A stretch of DNA of 64,000 bases, from positions 62,001 to 126,000 of the forward strand of contig NZ_JAJQPD010000010.1 of assembly GCF_021228295.1 (NCBI RefSeq). Direction: 5' to 3'. This DNA is from Agromyces humatus. Lineage in GTDB: Bacteria > Actinomycetota > Actinomycetes > Actinomycetales > Microbacteriaceae. How positions within the stretch are numbered: the first letter of the stretch is position 1; every line of letters starts with the position of its first letter. Shown here one piece after another: positions 1-9,507 of the stretch. The translations under genes were made by a program, and so were the position numbers. The notes beneath the pieces were generated by a model, which did not search any database, was not told the origin of the DNA, and was given only the letters and a program-made list of their open reading frames with translations.

Positions 1-221
1 AACGCTTCGCCGCGCGAGGCCGAGGCAAGGCGCGCGCGCATCGTGTCGACCTCGCCCGCGAACACGAGCGGCGGCAGGGTCGCGAGCTCAGCGGATGCCG
101 CGTGTGCCGCCTCGGGGTCGGGCCACGCGGGCTGCTGCTTGATCGGCAGCGTGCGCCAATAGTCGAGCCCCGCGATCACGGAGGGATCTGCGAAGACGAC
201 GGGCTCGGCGAGCTGTACCAC
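1..221 (-). CDS. aroG: Class II DAHP synthase (3-deoxy-7-phosphoheptulonate synthase), N-terminal part
   Basis: This is the N-terminal ~73 residues of a gene that runs off the left edge. The first step of the shikimate pathway joins phosphoenolpyruvate and erythrose 4-phosphate. The visible segments LDYWRTLPIKQQPAWPD and LPPLVFAGEVDTMRARLA are the conserved N-terminal signature of plant-type (class II) DAHP synthases. The start is taken as GTG at 221 because AGGA lies 7 nt upstream; there is no nearby ATG in frame. The catalytic barrel is outside the window, so intactness cannot be judged. Confidence 0.85.
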   Translation of the reverse strand, partial: MVQLAEPVVFADPSVIAGLDYWRTLPIKQQPAWPDPEAAHAASAELATLPPLVFAGEVDTMRARLASASRGEA

Positions 222-298
222 GGGAGTGTCCTGGAGGGTCGGGCGCGAGTGCGCCGGAAACGAAACGGCGACGCAGGTCGCGCCGCCGCATTCCGAGC

Positions 299-988
299 CT
301 ACCGCGACTGCAGGGCCCGTTGCTCCTTGACCGAACTCGCGTAGACGTCGACGTACTCCTGGCCGCTGAGGCCGCGCAGCCGGTACACGAGTTCGTCGGT
401 GACCGAACGCAGCACGAACCGGTCGCCCTCCATGCCCTCGAAGCGCGTGAAGTCGATCGGCTCGCCGATGATGATGCCGATGCGCCGCACCTTCGGGAGA
501 CGAGTGCCGATCGGCATCACGTGCTCGGTGCCGATCATGGCCACCGGGACGACCGGGACGCCCGACTCGAGCACCATGCGCGCGACGCCGGTGCGACCGC
601 GGTAGAGCTTGCCGTCGGGGCTGCGCGTGCCCTCGGGGTAGATGCCGAGGATGCTGCCCTCGGCGAGTACCTTGAGACCCGTGTTGAGCGACGCCTCGGA
701 AGCCTTGCCGCCCGAACGATCGATCGGCAGCTGGCCGGCCGCCTGGAAGAACACGCGCGTCGCCCAGCCCTTCAGCCCCTTGCCCGTGAAGTACTCGCTC
801 TTCGCAAGGAAGACCACGGGCCTCGGTACGACGAGGGGCAGGAAGATCGAGTCGATGAACGAGAGGTGGTTCGAGGCGAGCACGACGGCACCGGACTTCG
901 GCACGTTCTCGAGGCCCACGATCCACGGTCGGAAGATCGCCAGCAGGATCGGACCGACCACGAGGTGCTTCATGATCCAGTAGAACAC
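299..988 (-). CDS. 1-acyl-sn-glycerol-3-phosphate acyltransferase family protein
   Basis: 229 aa, PlsC-type acyltransferase of phospholipid synthesis, at the inner face of the membrane. The catalytic NHLSFID motif (HX4D) is near residue 40 and the acceptor-binding EGTRS motif near residue 119. The N-terminus is hydrophobic and ends in a short membrane-association segment. The GTG start at 988 follows a purine-rich GGGAAGGGAA; an in-frame ATG at 973 is an alternative. It lies between the DAHP synthase and the ROK kinase on the same strand. The exact acyl acceptor cannot be read from the sequence. Confidence 0.9.
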   Translation of the reverse strand: MFYWIMKHLVVGPILLAIFRPWIVGLENVPKSGAVVLASNHLSFIDSIFLPLVVPRPVVFLAKSEYFTGKGLKGWATRVFFQAAGQLPIDRSGGKASEASLNTGLKVLAEGSILGIYPEGTRSPDGKLYRGRTGVARMVLESGVPVVPVAMIGTEHVMPIGTRLPKVRRIGIIIGEPIDFTRFEGMEGDRFVLRSVTDELVYRLRGLSGQEYVDVYASSVKEQRALQSR

Positions 989-1037
989 CGTGCGTTCCCT
1001 TCCCCGTGACGCAACACCTCAGCCTAGCGCCGGCACG

Positions 1038-1988
1038 TCACGCGTGCTCGTCGACCCACACCCGGGCGAGGTCGGCCGCTCCAACCACGCCCGCATCGTT
1101 CACGAGCTCGGCGATGACGAAGTCGGGCTCGGGGTGATAGCCGCGTGCCGGAAGGTGCTCGGCGTAGGCCTCGCGGATGGGCTCGAGCAGCAGCTCACCG
1201 GCTTCAGCGACCCCGCCGCCGAACACGAACCGCTGCGGGTCGAGGATCGCCGAGAGGCTCGCCGCCGCCTGGCCGAGCCAATGACCGAGTTCGCGCAGGG
1301 CCGTCAGTGCACCCGCGTCTCCGGCCATCATGAGCGATCCGACGAGTCGCCCATCGAGCGTGCCGTGCTCGTCGCGGGCCTTCGCGAGGGCCCGCCCGAC
1401 TCCCCCGGCATCGGCGACCTCGTTCGCCATGCGCAGCAGTGCGCGGCCGGAACCGTACTGCTCGAGGCATCCACGCTGCCCGCACCCGCACGCGAGCCCG
1501 TCGGGGACGACGCGCATGTGGCCGAGTTCTGCGCCGGCGCCGAAGCCCCCGCGGAAGAGTCGGTCACCGGCCACCACGGCGCCGCCGACGCCGGTGCCGA
1601 TCGTGAGCATGACCATGTCGCTCACCATGCGGCCCGCGCCGAAGCGGAACTCCGCCCATCCGGCGGCGTTGGCGTCGTTGTCGACGACGACCGACTTGCC
1701 GACACGGGCCTCGAGCTTCTCGCGGAACGGTTCATTGCGCCAGTCGATGTTCGGAGCGTAGTAGACCATCGACTGGGCCGCGTCGATGAACCCGGCGGCG
1801 GCGACGCCGACCGCCGCGACCTCCTCGTCGGCCGCGAGCGAGGTGATCATGGCGACGACGGCGTCTTCGAGCTTCGCGACGTCCCCGGCAGGGGTCGGGA
1901 CGCGCTCGCTGCGCACGATCGCGCCGAGTTCGTCGACCACAGCTCCGGCGATCTTCGTCCCGCCGATGTCGATTCCGATCGCGTGCAC
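1038..1988 (-). CDS. ROK family glucokinase
   Basis: 316 aa. The N-terminal phosphate-1 motif DIGGTK (residues 7-12) and the zinc-binding C-G-C-x-x-x-G-C-L-E segment near residue 165 define a ROK sugar kinase. The length and the DNDANAAGWAEFRFGAG active-site block match actinobacterial ATP-glucokinases that feed glycolysis. The GTG start at 1988 follows AAAGGCGG. No repressor-type winged helix precedes the kinase fold, so it is an enzyme and not a ROK transcription factor. Glucose specificity is inferred from family likeness. Confidence 0.88.
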   Translation of the reverse strand: MHAIGIDIGGTKIAGAVVDELGAIVRSERVPTPAGDVAKLEDAVVAMITSLAADEEVAAVGVAAAGFIDAAQSMVYYAPNIDWRNEPFREKLEARVGKSVVVDNDANAAGWAEFRFGAGRMVSDMVMLTIGTGVGGAVVAGDRLFRGGFGAGAELGHMRVVPDGLACGCGQRGCLEQYGSGRALLRMANEVADAGGVGRALAKARDEHGTLDGRLVGSLMMAGDAGALTALRELGHWLGQAAASLSAILDPQRFVFGGGVAEAGELLLEPIREAYAEHLPARGYHPEPDFVIAELVNDAGVVGAADLARVWVDEHA

Positions 1989-2139
1989 CCGGGGAGCCGC
2001 CTTTCAGGGGAAGGATGAGGCAGAGGCGTGCCCGGGCAGTAGCCAACGCGAGCAACGACTAGAGTGTAGACGACCCCAATGCCGAGGCCGCGCAGAGACC
2101 CGACCACGGCGCGACACGCCCGGTGCCGAAGGAGCTACC

Positions 2140-3975
2140 GTGATCGAATTCACCACGCCAGCCGTGGTTGCCCCAGACCCTGAGGCGAACGCCACCGACC
2201 TGCTCGTCGATCGCGTCGCCGCGACGCCCGACCTGGTGTTGTTCTCCCTGCCGACCGCCGACGGCGGCTGGTCCCCAGTCACCACACGCGAGTTCTACGA
2301 CCAGGTCATCGCCCTGGCCAAGGGCCTCGTCGCAGCCGGCATCCAGCCGGGCGACAAGGTCGGCCTCATGTGCAAGACGCGATACGAGTGGACGCTCATC
2401 GACTTCGCGACCTGGTTCGCCGGCGCCGTGCTCGTGCCCGTCTACGAGACGAGTTCGCCCGCGCAGGTCCGCTGGAACCTCAGCGACTCGGGCGCCGTGG
2501 CGATGATCGTCGAGACCCCCGACCACTTCGCGCGCTTCGACGAGGTGCACCCTGATCTCCCCGCGATCCGCAACACCTGGCAGATCGACCTCGGCGACCT
2601 CGACAAGCTCGCCGCTGCCGGCGCCGACGTGCCCGATGACGAGATCGAGCGGCGCCGCAACCTCGCCGTCGGGTCCGACATCGCGACCCTCATCTACACG
2701 TCGGGCTCCACCGGCAAGCCCAAGGGCTGCGTGCTCACTCACTCCAACTTCGTCGAGCTCTCCCGCAACTCGGCGGTCGCGCTCAACGAGGTGGTGCTCG
2801 ACCCGAACGGCGCCTCCACCCTGCTGTTCATCACGACGGCGCACGTGTTCGCCCGGTTCATCGCGGTCCTCTCGGTGCACGCCGGCGTGCGCGTGGGTCA
2901 CCAGGCCGACACGAAGCAGCTGTTGCCGTCGCTCGGCAGCTTCAAGCCGACGTTCCTGCTCGCCGTGCCGCGCGTGTTCGAGAAGGTGTACAACGTCTCC
3001 GAGCAGAAGGCAGAGGCCGGTGGCAAGGGCAAGATCTTCCGTGCGGCTGCCGACGTCGCCGTCGAGCACTCGACGCTGCTCGAGGAGGGCAGGAAGGTCC
3101 CGTTCGGGCTGAAGGTCAAGTTCGCGTTGTTCGACCGGCTCGTCTACTCGAAGCTGCGCGCGGCCATGGGCGGCAACGTCAAGTACGCCGTCTCGGGTTC
3201 GGCGCCGCTCGGACCCCGCCTCGGCCACTTCTACCACTCGCTCGGAATCACGATCCTCGAGGGCTACGGCCTCACCGAGACCACCGCGCCTGCAACGGTG
3301 AACCTCGCGACGAAGTCGAAGATCGGCACGGTCGGCCCGACGCTGCCCGGTGTCTCGGTGCGCCTCGCCGACGACGGCGAGATCCAGGTCAAGGGCATCG
3401 ACGTGTTCAAGGAGTACTGGAACAACCCCGAAGCGACTGCGGCGTCGTTCGACGGCGACTGGTTCAAGACCGGGGACCTCGGTTCCTTCGACGACGATGG
3501 CTTCCTCACCATCACCGGGCGCAAGAAGGAGATCATCGTCACCGCGGGCGGCAAGAACGTCGCGCCGGCCGCCCTCGAAGACCCGATCCGCGCGAACCCG
3601 CTCGTGGGCCAGGTCGTCGTGGTGGGCGACAAGAAGCCCTTCATCTCGGCGCTCGTCACGCTCGACCCCGAGATGCTGCCCGTGTGGCTCAACAACAACG
3701 GCGAAGACGCGGGCATGTCGCTCGACGAGGCGGCGGTGAACCCCGCCGTCAATGCCGAAGTGCAGCGGGCGATCGACGCGGCCAACGAGACCGTGTCGCG
3801 TGCGGAGTCGATCCGCAAGTTCACCATCCTCACCACCGAGTTCACCGAGGCCAGCGGCCATCTCACCCCGAAGATGAGCATCAAGCGCAACGTCATCCTC
3901 GACGACTTCTCGTCGCACATCGAGGCGATGTACTCGGGCGCACCGGCCACCGAAGGTCACTCGATCGTGAGCTGA
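2140..3975 (+). CDS. Long-chain fatty acid-CoA ligase (AMP-forming)
   Basis: 611 aa adenylate-forming enzyme that activates fatty acids to acyl-CoA. The P-loop-like signature LIYTSGSTGKPKG is near residue 186, GYGLTETTAP near 375, and the hinge/C-terminal block WFKTGDLG...TGRKKEIIVTAGGKN follows near 440-475; all key motifs are intact. It resembles the FadD15-type ligases of actinobacteria. GTG at 2140 is chosen because an ideal AAGGAG ends 5 nt upstream (2129-2134); the open frame extends further 5' but without support. It is divergent from the ROK kinase and is closed by a strong hairpin. Confidence 0.92.
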   Translation: MIEFTTPAVVAPDPEANATDLLVDRVAATPDLVLFSLPTADGGWSPVTTREFYDQVIALAKGLVAAGIQPGDKVGLMCKTRYEWTLIDFATWFAGAVLVPVYETSSPAQVRWNLSDSGAVAMIVETPDHFARFDEVHPDLPAIRNTWQIDLGDLDKLAAAGADVPDDEIERRRNLAVGSDIATLIYTSGSTGKPKGCVLTHSNFVELSRNSAVALNEVVLDPNGASTLLFITTAHVFARFIAVLSVHAGVRVGHQADTKQLLPSLGSFKPTFLLAVPRVFEKVYNVSEQKAEAGGKGKIFRAAADVAVEHSTLLEEGRKVPFGLKVKFALFDRLVYSKLRAAMGGNVKYAVSGSAPLGPRLGHFYHSLGITILEGYGLTETTAPATVNLATKSKIGTVGPTLPGVSVRLADDGEIQVKGIDVFKEYWNNPEATAASFDGDWFKTGDLGSFDDDGFLTITGRKKEIIVTAGGKNVAPAALEDPIRANPLVGQVVVVGDKKPFISALVTLDPEMLPVWLNNNGEDAGMSLDEAAVNPAVNAEVQRAIDAANETVSRAESIRKFTILTTEFTEASGHLTPKMSIKRNVILDDFSSHIEAMYSGAPATEGHSIVS

Positions 3976-3990
3976 GCTTCTGAACCTGCT

Positions 3991-4024
3991 GAGGGGCCCC
4001 GCGGAATCCTCCGCAGGGCCCCTC
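3991..4024 (+). terminator. Hairpin after acyl-CoA ligase gene
   Basis: A GC-rich inverted repeat begins 15 nt after the ligase stop: GAGGGGCCC/GCGGA on the left pairs with TCCGC/GGGCCCCTC on the right. No T-run follows, as is common for actinobacterial terminators. It lies between two convergent genes, so it may act in both directions. Confidence 0.75.
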
Positions 4025-4034
4025 GGTCGTTCCC

Positions 4035-4074
4035 GATCACGGCCCGGCGTCCACGATCACGGCCCGGCGTCCAC
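4035..4074. repeat. Perfect 20-bp tandem duplication
   Basis: The 20-mer gatcacggcccggcgtccac occurs twice head to tail (4035-4054 and 4055-4074) between the terminator and the end of def, and a third partial copy begins with GAT at 4075. It is non-coding, and looks like a slippage duplication. Confidence 0.85.
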
Positions 4075-4094
4075 GATGCCGGCATCGGCGTGCG

Positions 4095-4586
4095 TCAGAA
4101 CCAATCGGACTCACGTACGGCCTTCATCGCGCTGCGGCGTTCGTCCTTCTCGAGCCGGTCGAGGTAGAGCAGCCCGTCGAGGTGGTCGACCTCGTGCTGC
4201 AACGCCTGCGCCATGAGCCCGTCGCCCGCGAGTTCGATGTCGTTGCCGTCGAGATCGATGCCCCGCACGCGGGCGAACGGGTAGCGCGGGGTCTTGTGCC
4301 AGAGGCCGGGCACCGACAGGCACCCTTCGTCGATCAACTGCTTGTCACCCGACACCTCGACGATCTCAGGATTGAGGATGTAGCCGACCTCGCCGTCGAC
4401 GTTGTAGCTGAACGCACGCAGGTTCACCCCGATCTGCGACGCGGCGACGCCCGCACGCCCGGGAATGCGCACGCAGTCGACCAGGTCGGTCACGAGCGCG
4501 CGCACGCGATCGTCGACCTGTTCGACGGGGGCTGAGACGGTCTTCAAGACGGGATCGCCGAACAGGCGAATGGGACGTTCCGGCAA
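4095..4586 (-). CDS. def: Peptide deformylase
   Basis: 163 aa. It removes the formyl group from the initiator methionine of nascent proteins. All three deformylase motifs are present: GVAASQIG (motif 1), EGCLSVPG with the metal-binding Cys (motif 2) and QHEVDHLDG with the HExxH metal site (motif 3). The start is a rare TTG at 4586, supported by GGAG 5 nt upstream and by the fit to the usual family length; no ATG or GTG is available after the stop of the preceding gene. It starts 11 nt after the ParA-like ATPase, so the two are probably co-transcribed. Confidence 0.92.
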   Translation of the reverse strand: MPERPIRLFGDPVLKTVSAPVEQVDDRVRALVTDLVDCVRIPGRAGVAASQIGVNLRAFSYNVDGEVGYILNPEIVEVSGDKQLIDEGCLSVPGLWHKTPRYPFARVRGIDLDGNDIELAGDGLMAQALQHEVDHLDGLLYLDRLEKDERRSAMKAVRESDWF

Positions 4587-4597
4587 TTGCGCTCCGA

Positions 4598-5989
4598 TCA
4601 GTGCCCGCGCTCGGCGGGCAGGCCTTCCACCACGAGGGCGGCGAGTTCTCGCGCCGCGTGCTGCGTGACGGGGCGGAGTTCCTTCCAGTTCACGACGGAA
4701 CCGGCGGCGAGCTGGGGGTCGTATGGGATGCGCACGATCTCGCGAACGCGCGATTGGAAATGCGCCTCGATCTCGTCGACCTTCACGAGGTGGGTGCCCT
4801 GGGTTGCGAGGTTGATCGCGACGACCGCGTTGCGCACGAGTTCGCCGAAGCCGTTCGCCTCGAGCCACGTGAGCGTCTCGGACGCGAGTCGGGCCTCGTC
4901 GACGCTGCCGCCCGAGACGATGACGATGGAGTCGGCGCGCTGCAGCGTCGCGCGCATGACCGAGTGCACGATGCCCGTTCCGCAGTCGGTGAGCACGAGC
5001 GAGTAGTACCGGGCGGCGAGGCCCGCGACAACGTTGTAGTCGTTGTCGTCGAACGCCTCGGAGAGCGTTGGGTCGGTGTCAGAGGCGAGGATGTCGAGGC
5101 GCGTCTCATCGCGGGAGACGAACTTCGAGAAGTCGGTGTAGCCGCCGATCGACGACGCCTTCACGACGACGTCGCGCACCGTCTCGCGGGTCTGCCGGTC
5201 GACGCGCTCAGCGAGCGTGCCGCGGTCGGGATTCGCGTCGATCGCGATGATGCGGTCGTCGCGGGCGTCGGCCAGCGCCATGCCCAGCAGCGCGGTGATC
5301 GTCGTCTTGCCGACGCCTCCCTTGCGCGTGAGCACCGGCACGAACCGGGCGCCGCCCTCGAACCGCTTCTGGATGCGCTGGCTCAGCGCCTTGTGCGCGC
5401 GCACCTTGGCGGAGTCGCCGAGGTTCACGAGATGCAGCGAGGCCTCGTAGACGAAACGGTTGAGGCCGCCGTGCGGCGCAGGGCGGGTCGTGCGGTTGAG
5501 GTCGATCAGGCGGTCTGGGGTGAGTGATTCAGCCGTCTCGGGCACCTCTGCCGGAACCGGTGCCTCACCCGGTGTTTCGACGACGGCGACTTGCGCTGCC
5601 GCTTCGTCGTGAAGTCGCTCGCGCCGTGCCCGCGAGGCGTCGGCCGCGAGGAGCGCACTGTACGGCGAATGCTCACGGCGAGCGGGATTGCGGTATCCGC
5701 CGCGCGAGAGCGCCGGCGTGATCACCTCGACCGACCGCGTCGCGGAATCACCGTCGACGAGGGCCGTCGGGTTGACCGAGACGTCGTCGATGGCGACGGC
5801 GACCTCGTCTTCGGGTACTTCGCGCATCGGCGCGGGCGGGAGGTCGAGCCTCAGGTTCAGGTTGTCGGTCGCCCGCGTCGCCGCGTGCGCCCCCGTCGTC
5901 GGTTCGGGTTCACCGTGGTCGGCCGCCGCAGTGCGCGCGCCGCCGCTGCGGCGCGCCCCGGCTCGGTCATCTGTCGTGTCGTCAGCCAC
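4598..5989 (-). CDS. MinD/ParA-like P-loop ATPase with long N-terminal extension
   Basis: 463 aa. The C-terminal half (from about residue 200) is a deviant-Walker ATPase: KGGVGKTT (Walker A), IIAIDANPD (Walker A prime) and VLTDCGTG (Walker B region). The first ~190 residues are charged, low complexity and probably disordered. Actinobacterial proteins of this design are annotated as MinD/ParA family, and their cargo is generally unknown. The GTG start at 5989 is preceded by GAGGAGGGG. It sits between pyc and def in one run. It is distinct from the small ParA at 9508. Confidence 0.85.
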   Translation of the reverse strand: MADDTTDDRAGARRSGGARTAAADHGEPEPTTGAHAATRATDNLNLRLDLPPAPMREVPEDEVAVAIDDVSVNPTALVDGDSATRSVEVITPALSRGGYRNPARREHSPYSALLAADASRARRERLHDEAAAQVAVVETPGEAPVPAEVPETAESLTPDRLIDLNRTTRPAPHGGLNRFVYEASLHLVNLGDSAKVRAHKALSQRIQKRFEGGARFVPVLTRKGGVGKTTITALLGMALADARDDRIIAIDANPDRGTLAERVDRQTRETVRDVVVKASSIGGYTDFSKFVSRDETRLDILASDTDPTLSEAFDDNDYNVVAGLAARYYSLVLTDCGTGIVHSVMRATLQRADSIVIVSGGSVDEARLASETLTWLEANGFGELVRNAVVAINLATQGTHLVKVDEIEAHFQSRVREIVRIPYDPQLAAGSVVNWKELRPVTQHAARELAALVVEGLPAERGH

Positions 5990-6027
5990 CGAGACCCCTC
6001 CTCATCAGCGCCATTCCACGGGACAGC

Positions 6028-9000
6028 CTATCGTGCACGCACCACCACGAGCAGATCGCCGGCCTCGACCTGCTGCGTCTTCGGGATCGCGACCCGCTCG
6101 ACGACGCCGGCGACGGGTGAGGTGATCGCCGCCTCCATCTTCATCGCCTCGATGGACGCGACGCTCTGACCGGCGACGATCTCGGCGCCGACCTCGACCT
6201 GCAGCGTGACCACGCCCGAGAACGGCGCGGCGATCTGGCCGGGCTGCGAGGCATCCGCCTTCTCTGCCGCTCGCGACTCGACGACGATGCCGCGATCGCG
6301 CACGAACACGGGACGCAACTGGCCGTTGAGGATCGTCATGACGGTGCGCATGCCCTTGTCGTCGGCCTCGCCGATGGCCTCGAGACCGGCGTAGAGGCGC
6401 ACGCCCTTGGCGATCTCGACGACGTGCTCGGAGCCCGGACGAAGACCGTAGAGGTAATCGACCGTGTCGACGACGGACAGGTCGCCGAAGAGCTCGCGGA
6501 TCTGCTCGAACTGCCGCGTCGGGGCCGGGAACAGCAGCGCGTTCAACGTCGCGCGCCGCGTGATGCTGTCGGCTTCGAGGGCGGCTCGCTGGTCGTCGGT
6601 GAGCTCGGTCACGCCGATGCGCACATCGCGGCCGGCGAGCACCTTCGTGCGGAACGGCTCGGGCCACCCGCCCGGCAGGTCGCCGAGTTCGCCGGCCATG
6701 AAGCCGATGACCGAGTCGGGAACGTCGTACTTGTCGGGGTTCTCGGCGAAGTCGGCTGGGTCGGCCTTCACCGCGGCGAGGTGCAGCGCCAGGTCGCCGA
6801 CGACCTTCGACGATGGGGTGACCTTGGGGACCCGCCCGAGGATGCGGTCGGCGGCGGCGTACATGTCCTCGATGAGCTCGAAGTCGTCGGCGAGGCCGAG
6901 CGCGATCGCCTGCTGGCGCAGGTTCGAGAGCTGGCCTCCGGGGATCTCGTGGTGGTACACGCGGCCCGTCGGCCCCGGCAGACCCGACTCGAACGGCCGG
7001 TACAGCCGTCGCACGGCCTCCCAGTAGGGCTCGAGGTCGGAGACCGCGTCGAGCGAGATGCCGGTGTCACGCGGGGTGTGCGCGAGTGCGGCGACGAGCG
7101 ACGATGCCGACGGTTGGCTCGTGGTGCCTGCCATCGGTGCACTCGCGACGTCGACCGCGTCGACGCCGGCGTCGGCCGCCGCGAGCAGCGTCGCGAGCTG
7201 GCCCCCGGCGGTGTCGTGGGTGTGCAGGTGCACGGGCACGTCGAACCGCTCACGCAGCGCGCCGACGAGACGGGCGGCCGCCGAGGGCCGCAGGAGGCCG
7301 GCCATGTCCTTGATCGCGAGCACATGCGCGCCGGCGCCGACGCTCTGGTCGGCCAGGCGCAGGTAGTAGTCGAGGGTGTACAGGTCTTCTGCCGGGTCGA
7401 GCAGGTCACCCGTGTAGCAGAGCGCCACTTCGGCGATCGAGTGCCCGGTCTCGAGGACCGACTCGATCGCCGGCCGCATCTGCTCGACGTCATTCAGCGC
7501 GTCGAAGATGCGGAAGATGTCGACGCCGGTCGCGGATGCCTCGCGCACGAACGCGTCGGTGACCTCGGTGGGATAGGGGGTGTAGCCGACGGTGTTGCGC
7601 CCACGCAGGAGCATCTGGATGTTGATGTTCGGCAGCGCTTCACGCAGCGCTGCGAGGCGCTCCCAGGGGTCTTCGCCGAGGAACCGGAGGGCGACGTCGT
7701 AGGTGGCCCCGCCCCAGGCCTCGACCGAGAGCAACTCGGGGGTCATGCGTGCGACGTAGGGGGCGACCGCGACGAGGTCCTTCGTGCGCACGCGCGTGGC
7801 CAGAAGTGACTGGTGGGCGTCGCGGAAGGTCGTCTCGGTCACTGCGAGCGGGGTCTGCGCCCGCAGCGCGGCGGCGAACCCGGTCGGACCGAGTTCGAGC
7901 AGGCGCTGACGCGATCCCGACGGCGCCGGCTGAGCGAGATCGAGCGCGGGCAGCTTCTCGACAGGGCTCACGCTGATGGGGGCCGGGCCGTTCGGCTGGT
8001 TCACGGTGACATCGGCGAGCCAGTTGAGGATCTTCGTGCCGCGGTCCTTCGACACGCGTCCGCGCAGCAGCTGCGGGCGCTCGTCGATGAACGAGGTGCT
8101 GAGGTCGCCGGCCACGAACGCCGCGTCGTCGAGCACCGCCTGGAGGAAGGGGATGTTCGTGGCCACGCCGCGGATGCGGAACTCGGCGAGGGCGCGCTTG
8201 GCACGGGCGACCGCTGCCGTGTAGTCGCGGCCGCGGCAGGTGAGCTTCGCGAGCATGGAGTCGAAGTGCGGGCTGATCTGCGCGCCGGGGTTGATCGTGC
8301 CGCCGTCGAGCCGGATGCCGGCGCCGCCGGGCGAGCGGTACGTCGTGATCTTGCCAGTGTCGGGGCGGAACCCTGCCGTGGGGTCTTCGGTCGTGATGCG
8401 GCACTGCAGCGCCGCACCGCGCAGTCGGATGGTGTCTTGCGTGAGCCCCAGTTCGGCGAGGGACTCCCCCGCCGCGATGCGCATCTGCGACACGACGAGG
8501 TCGACGTCGGTGACTTCTTCGGTCACCGTGTGCTCGACCTGGATGCGCGGGTTCATCTCGATGAACACGTGCTGGCCGGCGCGCTCGCCGACCGTGTCGA
8601 GCAGGAACTCGACCGTGCCGGCGTTCACGTATCCGATCGAACGCGCGAAGGCGATCGCGTCGTGGTAGAGGGCGGCCCGCACGTCGTCGGAGAGGTTCGG
8701 CGCCGGTGCGATCTCGATCACCTTCTGGTGGCGTCGCTGCACCGAGCAGTCGCGTTCGAACAGGTGCACGGTCTCGCCCGAGGCGTCGGCGAGCACCTGC
8801 ACCTCGATGTGACGGGGCCGCAGCACCGCCTGCTCGAGGAACATCGTGGGATCGCCGAACGCACTGTCGGCCTCGCGCATCGCCTCTTCGAGGGCGGCGC
8901 GCAGGTCGTCCTTGGAATCGACGCGTCGCATGCCGCGCCCGCCGCCGCCGGCGACGGCCTTTGCGAAGACGGGGAATCCGATCTCGTCGGCCTGTGCGAC

Positions 9001-9432
9001 GAGCTCCTCGATGTCGCGCGAGGGCGGCGTGGACTTCAGCACCGGCACTCCGGCGGCGATCGCGTGCTCCTTCGCCGTGACCTTGTTGCCGGCCATCTCG
9101 AGCACATGCTTCGGCGGGCCGATGAACGCGATTCCGGCTTCTGCGGCCGCCTGCGCGAGCTCGGGGTTCTCGGAGAGGAACCCGTAGCCCGGGTAGATGG
9201 CGTCGGCGCCGGACTCCTTCGCGACCCGGATGATCTCGCTGACGTCGAGGTAGGCCCGAACCGGATGCCCGGGTTCACCGATCTGGTACGCCTCGTCGGC
9301 CTTCAGCCGATGCAGCGAGTTGCGGTCTTCGACCGGGTACACCGCGACCGTCTTCGCACCGACCTCGACGGCGGCACGGAACGCGCGAATGGCGATCTCA
9401 CCGCGATTGGCAACCAGGATCTTCGTGAACAT
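6028..9432 (-). CDS. pyc: Pyruvate carboxylase
   Basis: 1134 aa, the full single-chain length. It carboxylates pyruvate to oxaloacetate to refill the TCA cycle. The N-terminal biotin carboxylase domain starts KILVANRGEIAIR and contains the ATP-grasp segment GGGGRGMRRV. The central carboxyltransferase domain has FRDAHQSLLATR near residue 545. The C-terminal biotinyl domain carries EAMKMEA, whose Lys is the biotin site. The ATG at 9432 follows AAAGG; an upstream in-frame start at 9459 would add nine unlikely residues. It is divergent from parA, 75 nt apart. Confidence 0.97.
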   Translation of the reverse strand: MFTKILVANRGEIAIRAFRAAVEVGAKTVAVYPVEDRNSLHRLKADEAYQIGEPGHPVRAYLDVSEIIRVAKESGADAIYPGYGFLSENPELAQAAAEAGIAFIGPPKHVLEMAGNKVTAKEHAIAAGVPVLKSTPPSRDIEELVAQADEIGFPVFAKAVAGGGGRGMRRVDSKDDLRAALEEAMREADSAFGDPTMFLEQAVLRPRHIEVQVLADASGETVHLFERDCSVQRRHQKVIEIAPAPNLSDDVRAALYHDAIAFARSIGYVNAGTVEFLLDTVGERAGQHVFIEMNPRIQVEHTVTEEVTDVDLVVSQMRIAAGESLAELGLTQDTIRLRGAALQCRITTEDPTAGFRPDTGKITTYRSPGGAGIRLDGGTINPGAQISPHFDSMLAKLTCRGRDYTAAVARAKRALAEFRIRGVATNIPFLQAVLDDAAFVAGDLSTSFIDERPQLLRGRVSKDRGTKILNWLADVTVNQPNGPAPISVSPVEKLPALDLAQPAPSGSRQRLLELGPTGFAAALRAQTPLAVTETTFRDAHQSLLATRVRTKDLVAVAPYVARMTPELLSVEAWGGATYDVALRFLGEDPWERLAALREALPNINIQMLLRGRNTVGYTPYPTEVTDAFVREASATGVDIFRIFDALNDVEQMRPAIESVLETGHSIAEVALCYTGDLLDPAEDLYTLDYYLRLADQSVGAGAHVLAIKDMAGLLRPSAAARLVGALRERFDVPVHLHTHDTAGGQLATLLAAADAGVDAVDVASAPMAGTTSQPSASSLVAALAHTPRDTGISLDAVSDLEPYWEAVRRLYRPFESGLPGPTGRVYHHEIPGGQLSNLRQQAIALGLADDFELIEDMYAAADRILGRVPKVTPSSKVVGDLALHLAAVKADPADFAENPDKYDVPDSVIGFMAGELGDLPGGWPEPFRTKVLAGRDVRIGVTELTDDQRAALEADSITRRATLNALLFPAPTRQFEQIRELFGDLSVVDTVDYLYGLRPGSEHVVEIAKGVRLYAGLEAIGEADDKGMRTVMTILNGQLRPVFVRDRGIVVESRAAEKADASQPGQIAAPFSGVVTLQVEVGAEIVAGQSVASIEAMKMEAAITSPVAGVVERVAIPKTQQVEAGDLLVVVRAR

Positions 9433-9507
9433 GCAAGCCTTTCCGACCGGAATCCGCACAGCGAACGTTTAGGTATCGCCCGAGTAGTAAAGGTAACGTA
9501 TCTGTTC

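Noticed and set aside
2059..3960. Long open frame on the minus strand opposite the acyl-CoA ligase
   Set aside because: It is an Arg/Glu/Val-rich antisense frame produced by GC-rich third positions and matches no family; the plus strand encodes an intact enzyme.
6424..7809. 461-codon open frame on the plus strand opposite pyc
   Set aside because: Composition and lack of any motif mark it as a shadow of the pyruvate carboxylase gene.
7813..9507. Long 5' extension of the ParA frame across the antisense of pyc
   Set aside because: The extension has shadow-frame composition and lies opposite a conserved gene; ParA starts cleanly at 9508.
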